A DNA stretch of 41,003 nt from Streptomyces tailanensis. Its GTDB lineage: Bacteria > Actinomycetota > Actinomycetes > Streptomycetales > Streptomycetaceae. Within the stretch, counting starts at the first letter, position 1. Every line of letters starts with the position of its first letter. Location: positions 1 through 41,003 of the forward strand of contig NZ_VTHJ01000050.1 of NCBI RefSeq assembly GCF_008386495.1, read 5' to 3'. This document shows positions 25,617 through 33,582 of the stretch, piece after piece. Below the pieces are notes generated by a model, which made no database searches, was not told where the DNA came from, and worked only from the letters and a program-made list of their open reading frames with translations. A program made the position numbers and the translations under genes.

Positions 25617-26801
25617 ATGAACATGACGTATCTGGAGGAAGCCCGGGAGCTGCTGCGGGAGTTCCCCGTCGCCGACGGGCACAACGACCTGCCCTGGGCG
25701 CTGCGCGAGCAGGTCCGCTATGACCTGGACGCCCGCGACATCGCCACCGACCAGAGCGCCTATCTGCACACCGACCTGGCCCGGCTGCGTGCGGGCGGGG
25801 TCGGGGCGCAGTTCTGGTCTGTTTATGTCCCCTCGGATCGCCCCGGGGCCGTGCCCGCGACCCTCGAACAGATCGACTGCGTACGGCAGTTGATCGACCG
25901 CTACCCGGCGGCGCTGCGGGCCGCGCTGACCGCCGCCGACATGGAGGCGGCCCGCGCCGAGGGCCGCGTCGCCTCCCTGATGGGCGCCGAGGGCGGCCAC
26001 TCCATCGACAACTCCCTCGCCACCCTGCGGGCGTTGTACGCGCTCGGCGTCCGCTACATGACGCTCACCCACAACGACAACATCGCCTGGGCGGACTCGG
26101 CGACCGACGACCCGGCCGTCGGCGGTCTGTCGGCCTTCGGCCGCGCGGTCGTCCGGGAGATGAACCGCGAGGGCATGCTCGTCGACCTCTCCCATGTGGC
26201 GGCGACGACGATGCGTGACGGGCTCGCCACCTCCGTCGCCCCGGTGATCTTCTCCCACTCCTCGTCGAGGGCCGTCTGCGACCACCCCCGCAACATCCCG
26301 GACGACGTCCTGGAGCGCCTCCCCGCGAACGGGGGAGTGGCGATGGTGACCTTCGTCCCGAAGTTCGTGCTCCAGGCCGCCGTCGACTGGACGGCCGCCG
26401 CCGACGAGAACATGCGCGCCCACGGCTTCCACCACCTCGACACCACCCCCGAGGCCATGGCGATCCACCGCGCCTTCGAGGAGCGGAACCCGCGCCCGGT
26501 CGCCACGGTGTCCACGGTCGCGGACCACCTCGACCACATGCGCGAGGTCGCCGGCATCGACCACCTCGGCATCGGCGGCGACTACGACGGCACGGCCTTC
26601 ACCCCGGACGGCCTCGACGACGTCTCCGGCTACCCGAACCTGATCGCCGAGCTCCTCGACCGCGGCTGGTCCCGGACCGACCTGACCAAGCTGACCTGGC
26701 AGAACGCGGTACGTGTGCTGGGCGCGGCCGAGGACGTGGCCCGTGATCTGCGCTCCCGTACGGCCCCGTCGAACGCGACGCTGGAGCAGCTCGACGGCTG
26801 A
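25617..26801 (+). CDS. Membrane-dipeptidase-family (M19) zinc dipeptidase
   Basis: A 394-residue M19 (renal dipeptidase-type) metalloenzyme, expected to hydrolyse dipeptides, possibly including D-containing ones from the wall. All metal ligands are visible: His22 and Asp24 in ADGHNDLPW, the bridging Glu in MGAEGGHS, His in LVDLSHVA, His in FSHSSSRAVCDHPRN and Asp in GIGGDYDG. There is no signal peptide, so it is probably cytoplasmic. I start at the ATG at 25617, with GGGGAG about 9 nt upstream; ATGs at 25590 and 25623 are alternatives. A paralogue without these ligands is encoded 132 bp downstream, and the pair is probably co-transcribed. Confidence 0.92.
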   Translation: MNMTYLEEARELLREFPVADGHNDLPWALREQVRYDLDARDIATDQSAYLHTDLARLRAGGVGAQFWSVYVPSDRPGAVPATLEQIDCVRQLIDRYPAALRAALTAADMEAARAEGRVASLMGAEGGHSIDNSLATLRALYALGVRYMTLTHNDNIAWADSATDDPAVGGLSAFGRAVVREMNREGMLVDLSHVAATTMRDGLATSVAPVIFSHSSSRAVCDHPRNIPDDVLERLPANGGVAMVTFVPKFVLQAAVDWTAAADENMRAHGFHHLDTTPEAMAIHRAFEERNPRPVATVSTVADHLDHMREVAGIDHLGIGGDYDGTAFTPDGLDDVSGYPNLIAELLDRGWSRTDLTKLTWQNAVRVLGAAEDVARDLRSRTAPSNATLEQLDG

Positions 26802-26802
26802 C

Positions 26803-26853
26803 ACCGGGGTCGGTCACCCCCGAATGACACCCGGGTCGGTTTACCCCCGAACG
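26803..26853. repeat. Direct repeat between the two M19 genes
   Basis: Two related units of about 25 bp, beginning CACCGGGGTCGGTCACCCCC and CACCCGGGTCGGTTTACCCC, lie between the M19 genes. The first can fold as a small GGGGT/ACCCC hairpin. They may weaken read-through or be inert. Confidence 0.5.
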
Positions 26854-26933
26854 CCCCACCCACCAGGAAGGCGGGCGGCCGCCGTGCCACGGTGACGGTA
26901 ACTGCGTTCACCGACCGGCTACGGAGGTCCGCC

Positions 26934-28169
26934 ATGGCAGACCTGCAGGACGAACTCGAAGCGACAGCGGAAGCGGGCGCGCTCGACGCGCCGCCCCGCG
27001 CCGAGACGGCCGAGGTCACCCGCGACGGCACCAAGGCGCCCCCGGCCGCGCCCGAAAGGCTGGAGGACCTGGAGAACCTGGAAGGCCAGGAGGAGGACCT
27101 GGAGGATCCGGACGGGCTGGAGGATCCGGACGGGCTGGAGGATCCGGACGGGCTGGAGGATCCGGACGGGCTGGGGGAGGCGCACGAGTTCCTCGCCGCC
27201 CACCCCGTGGCCGACGGCTACAGCGGGCTGCCCTGGGTGCTGCGCCATTTCCCCTCGTACGACCTCGAACTGGGCGAGGGCGGCGTGGACACCGATGTGC
27301 CGCGGATGCGCAAGGGCCACATCGGCGCGCTGTTCTGGTCGCTGCACCTGTCGGATCGGCTGACGGGCGAGCGCGCCGTCGGCGCCACCCTCGAACAGCT
27401 GGACCTGGTCCGGACGGTGGTCCACGCCCATCCCGAGGGCCTGCGGCTCGTGCACAGCGCGGGGGAAACCACCGACGCCCGCAACTGCGGCCGCATCGGC
27501 ATCCTGCTCGGCCCGGCCGGGGCCCCCTCCCTAGGCGACTCCCTCGGCATCCTCCGCGCCCTGCACGCCCTCGGCCTGAAGGCCGTCACCCTCGCCGGCG
27601 CCTCCTGGGCGGGCGAGGCCGGGCTGAGCCGGTTCGGCGAGGAAGTGGTCCGCGAGATGAACCGCCTCGGCGTCCTCGCCGACGTCTCCGGCGCCTCCGA
27701 GTCCACCGTCCGCCGGGCCCTGGCGGTCTCCCGCGCCCCCGTCCTGTGCACCCGCTCGGCGGCGGCGGCCCTGCGCCCCCACCCCGTGAACCTCCCCGAC
27801 GACCTCCTCGCCGTACTCGGCGAGGCCCACGGCCTGTGCATGGTCCCGCTCACCGCCGAACAGACCGGCCCGTCCATCCGCGACGTCGCCGACCACCTCG
27901 ACCACGTCCGCGCCATCGTCGGCCCCGAGTGCGTGGGCCTCTCCGGCACATACGACTCCGGCGCGGCCCACCCCCAGAACCTGGCCGACGCCTCCTGCTA
28001 CCCCCGCTTGGTGGCCGAGCTGATGCACAGAGGCTGGTCCCAGGACGACCTGGCCCTCCTGACCTGGGGCAACGTCCAACGAGTCCTCCGCACCGCCGAC
28101 TTCACGGCCAGAGCCGCCCAGGACCGCAGAGAGGCCTCGACGGCGAAGATCGGAGATCTGGACGGCTAG
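26934..28169 (+). CDS. Catalytically dead M19 dipeptidase homologue
   Basis: A 411-residue protein homologous along its length to the dipeptidase upstream (AHPVADGYSGLPWVLRHF, GALFWSLHLSDRL, GATLEQLDLVRTVV, FGEEVVREMNRLGVLADVSGAS, HPVNLPDDLL, TWGNVQRVLR). Every metal ligand is replaced: HxD became YSG, the bridging Glu region became LLGPAGAPS, the two His sites became DVSGAS and CTRSAAA, and the Asp site became GLSGTYDS. It also has an acidic N-terminal extension of about 80 residues with four LEDPDG repeats. The ATG at 26934 has GGAGG 6 nt upstream. The frame is intact and codon use is normal, so it looks like a kept pseudoenzyme, perhaps a binding or regulatory partner. Confidence 0.88.
   Translation: MADLQDELEATAEAGALDAPPRAETAEVTRDGTKAPPAAPERLEDLENLEGQEEDLEDPDGLEDPDGLEDPDGLEDPDGLGEAHEFLAAHPVADGYSGLPWVLRHFPSYDLELGEGGVDTDVPRMRKGHIGALFWSLHLSDRLTGERAVGATLEQLDLVRTVVHAHPEGLRLVHSAGETTDARNCGRIGILLGPAGAPSLGDSLGILRALHALGLKAVTLAGASWAGEAGLSRFGEEVVREMNRLGVLADVSGASESTVRRALAVSRAPVLCTRSAAAALRPHPVNLPDDLLAVLGEAHGLCMVPLTAEQTGPSIRDVADHLDHVRAIVGPECVGLSGTYDSGAAHPQNLADASCYPRLVAELMHRGWSQDDLALLTWGNVQRVLRTADFTARAAQDRREASTAKIGDLDG
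27099..27170 (+). repeat. 18-bp tandem repeat, four perfect copies, in coding sequence
   Basis: The unit CTGGAGGATCCGGACGGG is repeated four times without a mismatch and encodes LEDPDG four times in the acidic N-terminal region of the M19 pseudoenzyme. Because the unit is a multiple of three, copy-number change would keep the frame. Confidence 0.95.
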
Positions 28170-28181
28170 GGGGTGTCCGGC

Positions 28182-28544
28182 TCAGCTCCGGCAGAGGCAG
28201 AACGGATGCCCCGCCGGATCCGCGTACACCCGGAAGCTCCGCTCACGGTCGTCCGCCTCCAACGGCCGCGCCCCCAACGCCAGCACCTCCTTCTCCGCGG
28301 CATCCATGTCGTCCACGGTCAGATCCAGATGAAACTGCTGCGAGTGGTCCGGCGCGGGCCACTCCGGCGGCACGAACCCTTGCGCGGCCTGGAACGCCAA
28401 CGCCACCCCACCCCCCGGCAGCTTCAGATCGACCCAGTCCGCCTCCTCGACGACCGTCCCGCCGAGCACCCCGGCATAGAACCCGGCGAGCGCGACCGGG
28501 TCGGGACAGTCCAGTACGACGACATCCAGCTTGGCGATGGCCAT
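28182..28544 (-). CDS. VOC (glyoxalase/bleomycin-resistance-like) family protein
   Basis: A 120-residue vicinal-oxygen-chelate fold protein with two beta-alpha-beta-beta-beta halves: KLDVVVLDCPDPVALAGFYAGVLGG, WVDLKLPGGGVALAFQ, then QQFHLDLTVDDMDAAEKEVLALGARPLE and RVYADPAGHPFCLC. It resembles the glyoxalase-like subgroup of small stand-alone proteins; the substrate is unknown. The ATG at 28544 has GAGGAGA upstream. The gene converges with the M19 pseudoenzyme gene (12 bp between stops). A three-half-site palindrome 28-66 bp upstream of its start suggests specific control. Confidence 0.85.
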   Translation of the reverse strand: MAIAKLDVVVLDCPDPVALAGFYAGVLGGTVVEEADWVDLKLPGGGVALAFQAAQGFVPPEWPAPDHSQQFHLDLTVDDMDAAEKEVLALGARPLEADDRERSFRVYADPAGHPFCLCRS

Positions 28545-28571
28545 GGCCTTCTCTCCTCGGCTGCGAGACGC

Positions 28572-28610
28572 GGTTACCTGTGGAAGCAGGTAACCAGTAA
28601 CGGTTACCTG
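28572..28610. promoter_or_regulatory. Three alternating half-sites, likely operator of the VOC gene
   Basis: GGTTACCTG (28572-28580), CAGGTAACC (28587-28595) and GGTTACCTG (28602-28610) are perfect 9-bp half-sites with 6-bp spacers, so neighbouring pairs form overlapping palindromes. They lie just upstream of the VOC gene start. The regulator is not encoded nearby. Confidence 0.6.
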
Positions 28611-28718
28611 GAGTCGGGCACCGACGCCTGGACACACCGGAAAGCCGGCCGTGGCCGGCCCACGCCGGCCACCCACCGCACCGCCCGGTGACCCCGCTCG
28701 GTGAACCCGGCCCCGTGG

Positions 28719-28735
28719 GCCCTACGCGGTAGGGC
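28719..28735 (-). terminator. Short hairpin over the UDP-glucose dehydrogenase stop codon
   Basis: GCCCTAC-GCG-GTAGGGC is a perfect 7-bp stem with a 3-nt loop, and the TAG stop codon lies in one arm. It may act as a terminator or 3' stabiliser. Confidence 0.45.
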
Positions 28736-30065
28736 GCCCCATCGCCCGATACGTCCACCCGGCCTTGCGCCACAGCGCCGGGTCCAGCGCGTTGCGGCCG
28801 TCCAGCAGCAGCCGATTCGACGCCACCTCGCCCAGCGCCGCCGGGTCCAGCTCGCGGAACTCGCGCCACTCGGTGAGGTGCAGCACGATGTCGGCGCCCC
28901 GTACGGCGTCGAGCGCGGTGTCGGCGTACCCGAGGGTCGGGAAGATCCGCCGGGCGTTGTCCATGCCCTTGGGGTCGTACACCGTGACCTGGCCGCCCTG
29001 GAGATGGATCTGCCCGGCGACGTTCAGGGCGGGTGAGTCGCGTACGTCGTCCGAGTCGGGCTTGAAGGTGGCGCCAAGGACGGCCACGCGCTTACCGAGG
29101 AAAGGGCCACCGCCCAGCGCCTGCCGGGCCAGCTCGACCATCTGCCCGCGCTGGCGCATGTTGATGGAGTCGATCTCGCGCAGGAACGTCAGCGCCTGGT
29201 CGGCCCCCAGCTCACCGGCACGGGCCATGAACGCCCGGATGTCCTTCGGCAGACAGCCGCCGCCGAAGCCGATGCCGGCCCGCAGGAACTTCCTGCCGAT
29301 CCGGTCGTCGTACCCGATCGCCTCCGCCAGCTTGGCGACATCGCCCCCGGAGGCCTCGCACATCTCGGCCATGGCGTTGATGAACGAGATCTTGGTGGCG
29401 AGGAAGGAGTTCGCGGAGGTCTTCACCAGCTCGGCGGTCGGGAAGTCGGTGACGACGAAGGGCGAGCCCTCACCGACCGGCGTCGCGTACACCTCCCGCA
29501 ACAGCTTCTCGGCGCGCTCACTCCGCACCCCCACCACGATCCGGTCGGGGTGCAGCGTGTCGTTCACGGCGAAGCCCTCGCGCAGGAACTCCGGGTTCCA
29601 GGCCAGCTCGGCGTCCTCCCCGGCGGGCGCGTGCTCGGCGAGATAGGCGGCCAGCCGGTCGGCGGACCCGACGGGCACGGTCGACTTGCCGACGACCAGC
29701 GCCGGGCCCGTCAGATGCGGGGCGAGCGCGGCGAAGGCGGCGTCGACGTACGACATGTCGCAGGCGTACTCGCCGTGCCGCTGCGGGGTGTTCACGCACA
29801 CGAAGTGGATGTCACCGAAGGCCGCGACCTCGGCGTAGTCGGTCGTGAAGCGCAGCCGCCCGGTGGACCCCTCGATTCCGGCGACATGGTTGCGCAGCAG
29901 CTCCTCCAGCCCCGGCTCGTACATCGGGACCTCGCCCCGGCGGAGCATGTCGATCTTCTCTTCGACGACGTCCAGGCCCAGCACCTCGAAACCCAGCTCG
30001 GCCATGGCCGCGGCGTGCGTGGCGCCGAGATAGCCGGTGCCGATCACAGTGATCTTGAGGGCCAT
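28722..30065 (-). CDS. UDP-glucose 6-dehydrogenase family protein
   Basis: A 447-residue UDP-glucose/GDP-mannose dehydrogenase, which oxidises UDP-glucose to UDP-glucuronate with two NAD. The Rossmann motif GTGYLGATHAAAMAELG, VGKSTVPVGSADRL, WNPEFLREGFAV, the catalytic Cys in GFGGGCLPKDIRAF, and GATFKPDSDDVRDSPAL are all present, and the length is normal. The ATG at 30065 has AGGAG 6 nt upstream. The product could feed envelope glycan or exopolysaccharide synthesis; the LCP and GT2 genes about 7-10 kb away would fit. It is divergent from the acyl-CoA dehydrogenase gene. UDP-glucose is the likeliest substrate but is not proven by sequence. Confidence 0.93.
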   Translation of the reverse strand: MALKITVIGTGYLGATHAAAMAELGFEVLGLDVVEEKIDMLRRGEVPMYEPGLEELLRNHVAGIEGSTGRLRFTTDYAEVAAFGDIHFVCVNTPQRHGEYACDMSYVDAAFAALAPHLTGPALVVGKSTVPVGSADRLAAYLAEHAPAGEDAELAWNPEFLREGFAVNDTLHPDRIVVGVRSERAEKLLREVYATPVGEGSPFVVTDFPTAELVKTSANSFLATKISFINAMAEMCEASGGDVAKLAEAIGYDDRIGRKFLRAGIGFGGGCLPKDIRAFMARAGELGADQALTFLREIDSINMRQRGQMVELARQALGGGPFLGKRVAVLGATFKPDSDDVRDSPALNVAGQIHLQGGQVTVYDPKGMDNARRIFPTLGYADTALDAVRGADIVLHLTEWREFRELDPAALGEVASNRLLLDGRNALDPALWRKAGWTYRAMGRPTA

Positions 30066-30226
30066 GGAGTGCTCCTGGGATATACGGCCGTGAGTGCGCT
30101 GCACGAGCATAGTCGGGGCGTGTTCGGGCCCCTCACGGGGGAGTTTCTCCTTGTCTTTCGCCTTGTCCTTCTCCTTGTCGCCAAGCTCACGTATCACTCG
30201 CGTGGACGGACCCCTAAACTTTGAGT

Positions 30227-30244
30227 TACTTAACGGTAGTTAGC
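30227..30244. promoter_or_regulatory. Small palindrome upstream of the acyl-CoA dehydrogenase gene
   Basis: TAAC-GGTA-GTTA (30231-30242) lies 22 bp upstream of the start in the divergent gap, flanked by TTACT. AT-rich palindromes of this kind often bind TetR-type regulators of fatty-acid genes; the match here is short. Confidence 0.3.
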
Positions 30245-30263
30245 GTCAGGAGCGTGAGAGTCC

Positions 30264-31421
30264 GTGGCCGGATCGGCTGATTTCGACCTGTACCGCCCGT
30301 CCGAGGAGCACGACATGCTCCGCGACGCGATCCGTTCCCTCACCGAGGCCAAGATCGCCCCGTACGCCGCCGCGGTGGACGAGGAGGCCCGCTTCCCCAG
30401 GGAGGCGCTTCAGGCGCTGGTCGCCAGCGACCTGCATGCCGTCCACGTACCCGAGGAGTACGGCGGCGCGGGCGCCGACGCGCTCGCCACGGTCATCGTG
30501 ATCGAGGAGGTGGCCCGCGCCTGCGTCTCCTCCTCCCTCATCCCGGCCGTCAACAAGCTGGGCTCGCTCCCGGTGATCCTCTCCGGCTCCGAGGAGCTGA
30601 AGAAGAAGTACCTGGGCCCGCTCGCCAAGGGCGACGCGCTGTTCTCGTACTGCCTCTCCGAGCCGGACGCGGGCTCCGACGCGGCCGGCATGAAGACGAA
30701 GGCGGTCCGCGACGGCGACCACTGGATCCTCAACGGCGTGAAGCGCTGGATCACCAACGCCGGCGAGTCCGAGTACTACACGGTGATGGCGGTCACGGAC
30801 CCCGAGAAGCGCAGCAAGGGCATCTCCGCCTTCGTCGTCGAGAAGTCCGACGAGGGCGTCTCCTTCGGCGCACCGGAGAAGAAGCTCGGCATCAAGGGCT
30901 CCCCGACCCGCGAGGTCTACCTCGACAACGTCCGCGTCCCCGCCGACCGCATGATCGGCGACGAGGGCACGGGCTTCGCCACCGCGATGAAGACCCTGGA
31001 CCACACCCGCATCACCATCGCCGCCCAGGCCCTAGGCGTCGCCCAGGGCGCCCTCGACTACGCCAAGGGCTATGTCCAGGAGCGCAAGCAGTTCGGCAAG
31101 GCGATCGCCGACTTCCAGGGCATCCAGTTCATGCTCGCCGACATGGCCATGAAGGTCACCGCCGCCCGCGCCCTGACCTACCAAGCCGCCGCCGCCTCCG
31201 AGCGCGGCGACAGCGACCTCACCTTCCAGGGCGCCGCCGCCAAGTGCTTCGCCTCCGACGTCGCCATGGAGGTCACCACGGACGCCGTCCAGCTCCTCGG
31301 CGGCTACGGCTACACCCGCGACTACCCGGTCGAGCGCATGATGCGCGACGCCAAGATCACGCAGATATACGAAGGCACGAACCAGGTCCAGCGCATCGTC
31401 ATGGCCCGCAACCTGCCGTAA
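30264..31421 (+). CDS. Acyl-CoA dehydrogenase
   Basis: A 385-residue FAD-dependent acyl-CoA dehydrogenase. Signatures are HVPEEYGGAGADAL, FSYCLSEPDAGSDAAGMKT, KRWITNAGESEYYTVMA, KLGIKGSPTREVYLDNVRVP, YVQERKQFGKAIADFQGIQFMLADM, and LLGGYGYTRDYPVERMMRDAKITQIYEGTNQVQRIVMAR, with the catalytic Glu in YEGTNQ. It catalyses alpha,beta-dehydrogenation in fatty acid or branched-chain acyl-CoA breakdown; substrate length is unknown. The GTG at 30264 is preceded by AGGAG at 11 nt, slightly far. It stands alone and ends at a clear hairpin. Confidence 0.95.
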   Translation: MAGSADFDLYRPSEEHDMLRDAIRSLTEAKIAPYAAAVDEEARFPREALQALVASDLHAVHVPEEYGGAGADALATVIVIEEVARACVSSSLIPAVNKLGSLPVILSGSEELKKKYLGPLAKGDALFSYCLSEPDAGSDAAGMKTKAVRDGDHWILNGVKRWITNAGESEYYTVMAVTDPEKRSKGISAFVVEKSDEGVSFGAPEKKLGIKGSPTREVYLDNVRVPADRMIGDEGTGFATAMKTLDHTRITIAAQALGVAQGALDYAKGYVQERKQFGKAIADFQGIQFMLADMAMKVTAARALTYQAAAASERGDSDLTFQGAAAKCFASDVAMEVTTDAVQLLGGYGYTRDYPVERMMRDAKITQIYEGTNQVQRIVMARNLP

Positions 31422-31443
31422 GGCGCGCCCTCCCGGGCCGACC

Positions 31444-31475
31444 GTGGCCCTCCGTCCTCTCCGGCGGAGGGCCAC
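31444..31475 (+). terminator. Terminator hairpin after the acyl-CoA dehydrogenase gene
   Basis: GTGGCCCTCCG (31444-31454) pairs perfectly with CGGAGGGCCAC (31465-31475) around a 10-nt loop, 22 nt past the stop codon. It isolates the dehydrogenase gene from the membrane-kinase operon downstream. Confidence 0.85.
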
Positions 31476-31561
31476 GCGTGTTTCCCGGCGACGGTCGTCG
31501 CTCATCAGCGTCGATGCTCAACTGCGCCCTTTACCGCGTAGGCCGGGGTCTTGTCACATCT

Positions 31562-31575
31562 CGGGACGGGTCCCG
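31562..31575. promoter_or_regulatory. Palindrome upstream of the motor-kinase operon
   Basis: CGGGAC-GG-GTCCCG, perfect 6-bp arms, lies about 135 bp before the first gene of the five-gene operon. It could be an operator or a leader hairpin. No convincing -35/-10 pair was found nearby. Confidence 0.35.
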
Positions 31576-31708
31576 GCGCCCTGGCCTACTGTCTGTGCTC
31601 CTCGGTCACGCGTCGGATGCGTGTGAACTCGCGGGGGAGCAGAGGCCGTTCATCCGGACGAGCGTCAACTCACCCCGTGTGCCGCCAAGTTTCTTAAGGG
31701 GGTGGGGC

Positions 31709-33034
31709 ATGCCTACGGGTGCCCTGATGGACCGCCAAGAGGTCGCTCAGAGCATCGAGGACCTGGCCGAACGGCCGGCCCTCGGGACCCGGAAGGACGA
31801 GCTGACCGCCCTCGCGGACGCGCTTCGGGCCCCGGACGCCTCCGCGCTCGAACCGTGGTCCGAACTCGATCTCCTCGCCGCCTACGCGCGGCCGGAGAGT
31901 CTCCACGCGGCCCAGGACCAGGTGCCGGAGCACAAGGCCTGGATCTATGCCGAAGGCGCGCTCGGTTCGCTGGTCTTCGTACCGCTGCTCCTCACCTGGT
32001 ACGGCCTGACCCAGGCCTCCAGCGCGTACGAGGCGCTGACCGGAGCGGACCCGAAAGCCGCCTCCCGGCCGTTCCTGCAACTCTGGCAGTCGGGTTTCGA
32101 GGGGCACCTCACCGGCGCCTTCACCTTCGGCCACGTGGCGATGAGCGCCACGGCGGCCATCGCGCTGCTGTTCACCCTGATCCTCCTGCACGGTCTGCGC
32201 CGGTCCGCCGTGACCCACCGGGAGGAAGCCGCGGAGCGGGCCTGTGAAGAGCTGATGGCGCGGCTCGTACCGGCACTGACCTGTGCCCAGCTGCTGGTCA
32301 ACCAGCAGCGGCACGGCTCACCGCAGCGCTTCGCCGCCGAGCTCTCCTCGGCGGCCTCGACCCTCAACAAGCTGGGCAGCAAGGCCATACGCCTACAGCA
32401 GGACCTGACGTCGGCGGCCTCGGTCGTGGGCGGTGCGGTGGAGGCGGCAGAGCGACGGCTGGCCGGGGTGGACACCTCCATCCGGCCCCTGGAGGCCGCG
32501 GCGGGCCGCATCGAGGCCGCCGTCAGCGACAGCGGAGTGCAGGTCCGCAAGGCGCTCGACGACGTCCGCGACGCCAGCAGCGGGGTGCGGCTCGCCGTGG
32601 AGGGCGCCGGCGGCCGCGTCGAGGATTCGGTCACCGTGCTGGCCGCGGCCCAGCGCGCCCACACCACGGGCATGGAGGTCGCCTCCGACGTCTCCTCCCA
32701 ACTGCTGGGCAGGATCGGCGAGATCACCGAGGACACGGCCCGCGCGGTCGAGGAGTCCCAGCAGGCGGTGCGCGAGCTGGGCGCCCACACGGAGGCGCTG
32801 CGCGCGGCGGCCGAGGGATTCGCGCGCCTCGCCGACGCACTGCGGACGGACCCGTCGTTGCGGCTGGTGCGGGTGACCGACGTCCAGGACCAGGACCAGG
32901 ACCAGGACCAGGGCCATCAGGACCCCGGACAGTCGGCTCCCGCGGATCGGATTCCTGAGCCCCCGCAATCGCCTCCGGCGCTCCCGGTCGAGGCTCGACC
33001 CCGCGGGAAGGGGCTGTGGGGGCGATGGGGATGA
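31709..33034 (+). CDS. Two-span membrane protein with long coiled coil (MotA/ExbB/ZorA-like)
   Basis: A 441-residue membrane protein, first of five packed genes. A 75-residue cytoplasmic N-terminus precedes two membrane segments (about 83-101, ALGSLVFVPLLLTWYGLTQA; about 140-163, FGHVAMSATAAIALLFTLILLHGL). From about 215 to 385 there is a long Ala-rich helical stretch with heptad-like spacing, resembling the tails of ZorA or chemoreceptors. The PLLLTWYGL segment, the FLQLWQSGFEG stretch and a second span recall the last two helices of MotA/TolQ/ExbB proteins. The tail has a DQDQDQ run. The ATG at 31709 has AAGGGGG upstream. The ion-channel assignment is inferred from layout and the MotB-like partner; similarity is remote. 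Confidence 0.7.
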   Translation: MPTGALMDRQEVAQSIEDLAERPALGTRKDELTALADALRAPDASALEPWSELDLLAAYARPESLHAAQDQVPEHKAWIYAEGALGSLVFVPLLLTWYGLTQASSAYEALTGADPKAASRPFLQLWQSGFEGHLTGAFTFGHVAMSATAAIALLFTLILLHGLRRSAVTHREEAAERACEELMARLVPALTCAQLLVNQQRHGSPQRFAAELSSAASTLNKLGSKAIRLQQDLTSAASVVGGAVEAAERRLAGVDTSIRPLEAAAGRIEAAVSDSGVQVRKALDDVRDASSGVRLAVEGAGGRVEDSVTVLAAAQRAHTTGMEVASDVSSQLLGRIGEITEDTARAVEESQQAVRELGAHTEALRAAAEGFARLADALRTDPSLRLVRVTDVQDQDQDQDQGHQDPGQSAPADRIPEPPQSPPALPVEARPRGKGLWGRWG

Positions 33035-33582
33035 AACAGGTGACAGGGATGAAACGGGCTACGGAGTCGAAGGGCCGCCGGAGGTTCGAGCCGCTGCACC
33101 TGGCGGGGTGGCTGTTCGCGGACATGCTGCTCGTCCTCGCCCTGGTGGCCATGGGCGACCAGGCCGATCCGCTCGCCGCGAAGCCCGCCACAAAGCCCTC
33201 GCCCTTGCCCTCACCGTCCGCCTCGCCTTCGCCCTCGCCTTCGCCCTCGGCCTCGGCGAAGCCCAAGAAGCCCAAGGGCCCGCGGGCCGTCGTCCGGACT
33301 CCGGTCAAGGTGGCCATCAACGCCAGGGCTGGAGACAAGGACGCCATCCTGCGCGGGCTGCGCAAGGTGACGGAACGGTACGACGGGCGGCAGGCCGCCT
33401 TCGTGCTGACCTTCGGCCGCCACCCCGACCCGGGGGGCGGAGGGGCCTACGCCCACGAGGTCAACGCCCTGCTGGAGAAGGCCCGTCCGGACATGTTCCG
33501 CGGCGCCACCACACGCGACTTCTGGAAGGGCGGAGCCTCCTCGGGCCACGCCGACATCGAGATCTACTTCTACACCTACTGA
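33031..33582 (+). CDS. Single-span membrane protein with intramembrane Asp (MotB/ExbD/ZorB-like)
   Basis: A 183-residue protein with a short basic N-terminus, one membrane helix (about 24-41, LAGWLFADMLLVLALVAM) containing Asp31 at the place of the proton-carrying Asp of MotB and ExbD, a Pro/Ser linker (about 50-78) and a C-terminal alpha/beta domain. That domain has FVLTFGRHPDPGGGGAYAHEVNALLEKARPD, which recalls OmpA/MotB peptidoglycan-binding domains, and ends DIEIYFYTY. The ATG at 33031 overlaps the preceding stop (ATGA), so the two membrane proteins are made together, as expected for a stator pair. Homology to MotB is inferred from layout and could be wrong. Confidence 0.68.
   Translation: MKQVTGMKRATESKGRRRFEPLHLAGWLFADMLLVLALVAMGDQADPLAAKPATKPSPLPSPSASPSPSPSPSASAKPKKPKGPRAVVRTPVKVAINARAGDKDAILRGLRKVTERYDGRQAAFVLTFGRHPDPGGGGAYAHEVNALLEKARPDMFRGATTRDFWKGGASSGHADIEIYFYTY

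Noticed and set aside
26803..26853. CRISPR-like direct repeats
   Set aside because: Only two imperfect units, no regular spacers and no cas genes. No array of any kind is seen in the window.
31430..31700. Small genes in the gap before the motor-kinase operon
   Set aside because: Short Arg/Pro-rich frames without ribosome sites; the gap is better explained by a terminator and a promoter/leader region.
31709..33582. Calling the first two operon genes ZorA and ZorB of a Zorya system
   Set aside because: The layout is similar, but I cannot show homology by reading alone, and the usual Zorya partners (ZorC, ZorD or ZorE) are absent. I keep only the general MotA/MotB-like description.
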